A stretch of 64,000 nucleotides of DNA from Pseudomonadota bacterium (GTDB lineage Bacteria > Pseudomonadota > Alphaproteobacteria > Acetobacterales > Acetobacteraceae): the NCBI GenBank assembly GCA_021798915.1, contig JAJZBM010000009.1, positions 1-64,000 of the forward strand. Reading direction: 5' to 3'. Under the pieces are notes generated by a model. The model saw nothing but the letters and a program-made list of their open reading frames with translations. It ran no database searches and was not told the DNA's origin. The first letter of the stretch is position 1. Each line of letters opens with the position of its first letter. Position numbers and translations under genes: made by a program. Shown piece after piece: positions 59,968 through 64,000 of the stretch.

Positions 59968-60822
59968 TTACCCGGCGCGGACGCCGAGCCGCCCGGCGAG
60001 ATCCTGGATGAACTGCCAGGCAACGCGCCCGCTCCGCCCGCCGCGGGTTACCGACCATTCCACCGCCTCGGCATGCAGCGCCGCCGGCGTGATGGGAAGC
60101 GCGAGGGCGCCGGCATAACCCTCGATCATCGCGAAGAACGTATCCTGATCACAATTGTGAAAGCCGATCCAGAGTCCGAAGCGATCCGAGAGCGAAACTT
60201 TCTCCTCCGTCGCCTCCGAGGGGGTGATCGCCGTGGCGCGCTCGTTTTCGATCATGTCGCGCGGCATCAGATGGCGGCGGTTGGAGGTCGCGTAGAACAG
60301 CACGTTCTCGGGCCTGCCCTCGATGCCGCCATCGAGCACCGATTTCAGTGCCTTGTAATCCGCATCCTCACGCTCGAAGGAGAGATCGTCGCAGAAAATC
60401 AGGATGCGCCGGCTCTGCCCGCGCAGGCCGCGCAGAAGATCGGGCAGCGTCACGATATCCTCGCGATGGATTTCGATCAGGACGAGGCTACCCGGGTGCC
60501 GCGCATTGGCCTCGGCATGGGCGGCTTTCACCAGCGAGGATTTGCCCATCCCGCGCGCCCCCCACAGCATCGCGTTATTGGCGGGAAAGCCCGCGGCAAA
60601 GCGCAGCGTGTTGTCCAATAACAGGGTTTTTTGGCGGTCGATCCCCTGCAGAAGGCCGATCGCGACCCGCGATACCGTGGCGACCGGGTGCAGGCGCTTG
60701 CTCTCCGGGTGCCAGACGAAGGCATCCGCCGCGGTGAGGTCGAGGGCGGCGGGGCGGGGCGGGGCGAGGCGCTCGAGCGCATCCGCGATGCGCAGAGCGG
60801 CTTCGGTGAGGCGCGGGTCCAT
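59968..60822 (-). CDS. DUF815 AAA-like ATPase
   Basis: This is a 284-residue P-loop protein of the DUF815 family. Walker A reads GARGMGKSS near residue 88, Walker B reads RILIFCDDLSFE near 138, and a sensor-like YATSNRRHLMP is near 180. The C-terminal part has DRFGLWIGFHNCDQDTF, typical of the family. Function is not established; members are widespread single genes in alphaproteobacteria. It is divergent from yajC with 88 bases between. Confidence 0.88.
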   Translation of the reverse strand: MDPRLTEAALRIADALERLAPPRPAALDLTAADAFVWHPESKRLHPVATVSRVAIGLLQGIDRQKTLLLDNTLRFAAGFPANNAMLWGARGMGKSSLVKAAHAEANARHPGSLVLIEIHREDIVTLPDLLRGLRGQSRRILIFCDDLSFEREDADYKALKSVLDGGIEGRPENVLFYATSNRRHLMPRDMIENERATAITPSEATEEKVSLSDRFGLWIGFHNCDQDTFFAMIEGYAGALALPITPAALHAEAVEWSVTRGGRSGRVAWQFIQDLAGRLGVRAG

Positions 60823-60910
60823 GCTCGGTCCTTTGGCAGGAAAAACTTGACGGCAAGGGGCGGCAAACTATGGTCCGCGCCGAGCTTCGGCAACCCGGAA
60901 AGACAGTTTC

Positions 60911-61273
60911 ATGTTCTCCTCCCTGATTTCTCCCGCCTACGCCCAGAGCGCCAACGCCCTGATGGCCAACGCGACCCAGTTCGCGCCGCTGGTGCTGATC
61001 TTCGCGGTGTTCTATTTCCTGCTCATCCGCCCGCAGCAGCAACGCCAGAAGGATCTGAAACGTGCGCTCTCGGCGCTGAAGCGCGGCGACCGGGTGGTGA
61101 CGGCCGGCGGCATCCTCGCCACGGTGCAGAAGCTTCGCGACGGGTCGAACGAGATCGAGGTCGAAATCGCGCCCAACACCCGCGTCCTCGTGCTGCGCGA
61201 GACCATCACCTCGGTTCTCAAGCCAGCCGCTGCGAACGATACGAAACCACCGGCCAAGGTGGCCGGCGGCTGA
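60911..61273 (+). CDS. yajC: Preprotein translocase subunit YajC
   Basis: YajC is the small membrane partner of SecDF. The 120-residue protein has an N-terminal signal-like start, one membrane segment (about 24-40) ending in FYFLLIRPQQQRQKDLKRAL, and the YajC core GDRVVTAGGILATV. secD and secF, usually downstream, are not present; a convergent sodB follows instead, with repeat copy G between. Confidence 0.95.
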   Translation: MFSSLISPAYAQSANALMANATQFAPLVLIFAVFYFLLIRPQQQRQKDLKRALSALKRGDRVVTAGGILATVQKLRDGSNEIEVEIAPNTRVLVLRETITSVLKPAAANDTKPPAKVAGG

Positions 61274-61294
61274 CAGAGAAATCAGACAGGAAGC

Positions 61295-61358
61295 GGTTCT
61301 TTTTTGGAAAAAAGAACCAAAAAACTTTTCCGCGTGGGCAGTGCCTGCGGCACTGCCC
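61295..61358 (-). repeat. Intergenic repeat, copy G (right and central hairpins only)
   Basis: This is a reverse-oriented copy: right A/T hairpin (loop GG) and a perfect central hairpin extended to GGGCAGTGCC. The left module is absent. It lies between convergent yajC and sodB, where a shared terminator would be expected. Confidence 0.9.
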
Positions 61359-61382
61359 GCCGAGGGAACGGGGCGTATCTCT

Positions 61383-61994
61383 TTAGGCGCTGGCGAGCTT
61401 GTTTTCGGCGAACTCGTAATTGGCGAGCTTGTCGAGCCAGTTCTGCACGTAATCGGGGCGGCGGTTGCGGAAATCGAGATAGTAGCTGTGCTCCCAGACA
61501 TCGCAGCCGAGGAGCGCGCGGCCCTCACCGGTCGCCAGCGGATTGGCGCCGTTCGGCGTCTTGGTGACCTTGAGCTTGCCATCCGGCGCCAGCACCAGCC
61601 ACGCCCAGCCGGAGCCGAACTGCCCGGTCGCCGCGGCCTTGAAGGCCTCTTTGAACTGGGCGACGCCACCGAAATCCTCGATCAGCTTCCGCTCGAGCTT
61701 GCCCGGCATCCGCCCACCATGGGTCGGGCTCATCCCCGGCCAGAACAGCATGTGGTTCCAATGCTGGCCGGCATTGTTGAACACCGGCGCGAGATCCGGC
61801 TTGCCATGCGAGAAAGCCACGATCTCTTCGAGGCTCTTGCCCTTGAGAGCATCATTCTTCTCGACGAAGCCGTTGAGCGCGGTGACATAGGCCTGATGAT
61901 GCTTGCCGTGATGCAGCTCCAGCGTCTCCTGGCACATGCCATGCGCGGCCAGCGCACCGGCGGCATAAGGCAGCGGGGGAAGATCGAAGGCCAT
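61383..61994 (-). CDS. sodB: Superoxide dismutase (Fe type)
   Basis: This is a 203-residue Fe/Mn superoxide dismutase. Ligand His28 is in LELHHGKHH, the second His in NNAGQHWNHMLFW near 76, then Asp and His in DVWEHSYYLDF near 167. Gln in NAGQHW together with FGSGWAWL favours the iron form. The ATG at 61994 is the family start. It is divergent from the MFS gene. Confidence 0.93.
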   Translation of the reverse strand: MAFDLPPLPYAAGALAAHGMCQETLELHHGKHHQAYVTALNGFVEKNDALKGKSLEEIVAFSHGKPDLAPVFNNAGQHWNHMLFWPGMSPTHGGRMPGKLERKLIEDFGGVAQFKEAFKAAATGQFGSGWAWLVLAPDGKLKVTKTPNGANPLATGEGRALLGCDVWEHSYYLDFRNRRPDYVQNWLDKLANYEFAENKLASA

Positions 61995-62229
61995 GATGTT
62001 TCTCCGTGTTGGGGCGGGAAAAGGCCGCTTTCGCCTCGTGTCGAGGCGCGGCGGACCAGCGGATGTTCGGGCCACCCCTTAGCTATTGGCCGGGCGGCGC
62101 GCCGTCAAGGCGAGCGGTGCTCCGAGCGCGTGGGTTGTGCGCCACGCGATCGCCGCTATCCTGACGCCATGCGATCGCCGGCAAGGCGGCGCGGAAAGCC
62201 CGGGCGCGCCCGGAACATGGGAGGAAGAA

Positions 62230-63570
62230 ATGCCGCCGGTTACGCCCCCGATCACCCCCGCCCCCGATCCCTTGGAGCGGGAGACCATCCGCCGCGTCGC
62301 CTGGCGTCTGATGCCGATCCTCATGCTCGGCTATTTCTGCGCCTATCTCGACCGCGTGAATGTCGGCTATGCCGGGTTGCAGATGAACAAGGCGCTCGGC
62401 TTTTCGGCGAGCGTCTTCGGCTTCGGCGCCGGCATTTTCTTTTTCGGCTATTTCCTGTTCGAACTCCCGAGCAATCTCGTGCTCGCCCGGGTCGGCGCGC
62501 GGCGCTGGATCGCGCGCATCCTCCTGACCTGGGGCATCATCTCCGGCCTTACCGCCTTCGTCTGGAACGATTGGAGCTTTTACGGCATCCGCTTTCTCCT
62601 CGGCCTCGCCGAGGCAGGGTATTACCCCGGCGTCGTCCTCTTTCTCACCTGGTGGTTCCCCTCCTATTACCGCACCCGCATGATGGCGTTCTTCATGCTG
62701 GCGAGCGTGATTTCGCTGATCGTCGGGCCGCTAGTCTCGGGGCAGTTGCTGGAATTGAACGGCTGGCTCGGCATCGCCGGCTGGAAATGGCTGTTTCTGG
62801 TCGAAGCATTGCCGGCGATCATCATGGCCGCCGTCACCCTTCTCTTCCTCACCGACCGGCCGGAGGATGCCCAATGGCTGCGGCCCGAGCAACGCGCCTG
62901 GCTCGCCAAGCGGATCGCCGAGGAAAACAGCCAGCGCGAAGAGATCCGCCGCTTCGAACTCGTCGAAGCGCTCCGCAATCCGCGCGTCTGGTGGCTGACG
63001 CTGGTCTATTTCGGCCAGAACGTCTCCAATTACGGTTTTTTGATCTTCCTGCCGCAGATCATCAAGGCGTTCGGCGTGAGCTACGGCATGACCGGGGTGA
63101 TCGGCGCCATCCCCTTCGTTTTCGCCGCCTTCGCGATGCTCGCCTGGGGGTGGCATTCGGACCGTACCGGGGAGCGGAGCTGGCACATCGCCATCGCCTG
63201 CTTCGTTGCCGCGGCCGGGCTTTGCGTCTGCATCTTCATCCACAACTCGCCGGTTCTGCTGATGCTCGCGCTGATTTTCGCGCAGATGGGCCAGGCGAGC
63301 ATTTCGCCCACCTTCTGGTCGCTGCCGACCGCGATGCTGACCGGCGTCGCGGCGGCGGGCGGGATCGCGCTGATCAACTCGGTCGGCAATCTCGGCGGCT
63401 TCGCCGGCCCCTATATCTACGGTCTGGTCAAGGACGCGACCGGGAACGACATGATCGCGCTGATCGCCATCGCCTTGCCTGTCGTGATCTCGGGGATCGT
63501 CGTCATCCTCCTCGGCCATGACCGGCGGCTGGAGCGCATTCCGCAGGCGTCCACGGCCCCCCGCGCCTGA
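62230..63570 (+). CDS. MFS transporter, anion:cation symporter type (phthalate/tartrate-like)
   Basis: This is a 446-residue, twelve-helix MFS protein with LGYFCAYLDRVNVGYAGLQMNKALGFSASVFGFGAGIFFFGYFLFELPSN-type N-terminal pattern (in parts), WDR-like RPEDAQWL before the central loop, and GGIALINSVGNLGGFAGPY near residue 385. The ACS subgroup moves organic and sugar acids. The ATG at 62230 has a GGGAGGAAG site. The next gene, 14 bases on, is a lactonase-like protein, so both may serve uptake and opening of a sugar lactone or acid. Confidence 0.88.
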   Translation: MPPVTPPITPAPDPLERETIRRVAWRLMPILMLGYFCAYLDRVNVGYAGLQMNKALGFSASVFGFGAGIFFFGYFLFELPSNLVLARVGARRWIARILLTWGIISGLTAFVWNDWSFYGIRFLLGLAEAGYYPGVVLFLTWWFPSYYRTRMMAFFMLASVISLIVGPLVSGQLLELNGWLGIAGWKWLFLVEALPAIIMAAVTLLFLTDRPEDAQWLRPEQRAWLAKRIAEENSQREEIRRFELVEALRNPRVWWLTLVYFGQNVSNYGFLIFLPQIIKAFGVSYGMTGVIGAIPFVFAAFAMLAWGWHSDRTGERSWHIAIACFVAAAGLCVCIFIHNSPVLLMLALIFAQMGQASISPTFWSLPTAMLTGVAAAGGIALINSVGNLGGFAGPYIYGLVKDATGNDMIALIAIALPVVISGIVVILLGHDRRLERIPQASTAPRA

Positions 63571-63584
63571 CGAGGAAAAAACCG

Positions 63585-64000
63585 ATGTTCGCCGCCCCCG
63601 CCGAAATCCCCTGCACGATCTTCGCCCGCCTCCCCGAGGCGCTCCGCAACGCCTCGGCGGCCCATGAATGGGTCGCGACGCAGCCCAGCGGCGGGCCGGA
63701 GCGCTCGCTCCTCGAAGGACCGTCCTTCGATCGCAATGGCGATCTCTGGTGCGTCGATCTTCCCAATGGGCGGATTTTGAAAGTCTCGCCAGAGGGAGAA
63801 TTCAGCGTCGTTGCGCGCTATGACGGCTGGCCGAACGGTCTCAAAATCCACCGTGACGGGCGGGTGTTCATCGCGGATCACAAACACGGGCTGATGGTGC
63901 TCGACCCGGCGCGCGGGGTGGTGACGCCGTGGCTGGAGCGGGTCGGCGTCGAGCGCTTCAAGGGCGTGAACGATCTCTTCTTCGCCGCCAACGGCGATCT
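63585..64000 (+). CDS. SMP-30/gluconolactonase-like protein, N-terminal part
   Basis: The first 138 or so codons of a gene that runs off the window end. GPSFDRNGDLWCVDLPNGRILKVSP near residue 45, VARYDGWPNGLKIHRDGRVFIADH near 75, and GVNDLFFAANGDL at the end are typical of SMP-30/gluconolactonase six-bladed propellers, where Glu, Asn and Asp residues bind a divalent metal. The ATG has a GAGGAAAAA site and lies 14 bases after the MFS gene. It likely opens a sugar lactone. Confidence 0.88.
   Translation, partial: MFAAPAEIPCTIFARLPEALRNASAAHEWVATQPSGGPERSLLEGPSFDRNGDLWCVDLPNGRILKVSPEGEFSVVARYDGWPNGLKIHRDGRVFIADHKHGLMVLDPARGVVTPWLERVGVERFKGVNDLFFAANGD

Overview
The window is about two thirds G+C and very densely coded. 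It looks like a chromosomal segment of an alphaproteobacterium of the Acetobacteraceae (Rhodospirillales/Acetobacterales). Pointers are an alphaproteobacterial L36, a pyruvate dehydrogenase E1-beta with its own lipoyl domain, an NDUFS4-like complex I accessory protein, sdhCDAB order, FixLJ, and a phosphoketolase as in acetic acid bacteria. The family assignment is inference. No rRNA, CRISPR array, prophage or transposase was seen.

Layout. 1-7168: rod-shape operon mreB(partial)-mreC-mreD-mrdA-rodA, followed 15 bases later by the haem oxygen-sensor pair fixL-fixJ. 7289-7378: tRNA-Ser. 7431-13140: a sugar-type ABC importer operon ending in a luciferase-like flavin oxidoreductase, divergent from a methyltransferase. 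14346-18692: rpmJ, then glycolate oxidase glcDEF. 18735-24109: universal stress protein, dihydroorotase, asparagine synthase, YgfZ. 24121-26872: nusG-secE-tRNA-Trp, then an EamA transporter, tRNA-Gly, tRNA-Arg, an NDUFS4-like gene and tRNA-Pro. 26975-30525: hydrolase, epimerase, TPR protein and FAH-family enzyme. 30602-33501: hisB-DUF2628-hisH-GNAT-hisA. 33503-37266: a shortened MT-A70 methyltransferase, a phosphoglycerate mutase-like gene and phosphoketolase, less G+C rich and probably acquired. 37368-44170: copper ATPase with an operator-like palindrome in its promoter, asd, a beta-propeller protein, a lipase-like hydrolase and a Gly/Trp/His-rich secreted protein. 44401-50228: ftsB and the complete pyruvate dehydrogenase operon. 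50309-55840: MFS transporter, phosphatase and sdhCDAB. 55960-64000: thiolase, SDR and sugar-acid dehydratase, DUF815 ATPase, yajC, sodB, a second MFS transporter and a partial SMP-30 lactonase.

The main unexplained signal is a family of about 60-120 bp intergenic repeats. Seven copies occur, in both orientations. Each is built from up to three hairpins: an A/T left hairpin, a G+C-rich central hairpin with stem GGCAGTGCC, and an A/T right hairpin with stem GGTTCTTTTTT. Four copies carry all three modules (one with a degraded centre) and three lack the same left module. They lie only between genes, mostly at 3' ends, but one sits in a divergent promoter region. I cannot match them to a named family.

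Metabolically the genes cover the pyruvate-to-TCA link (PDH, SDH), glycolate oxidation, a phosphoketolase branch, parts of histidine, lysine/threonine, asparagine and pyrimidine synthesis, and a likely sugar-acid route (lactonase, dehydratase, dehydrogenase, FAH hydrolase, MFS uptake).
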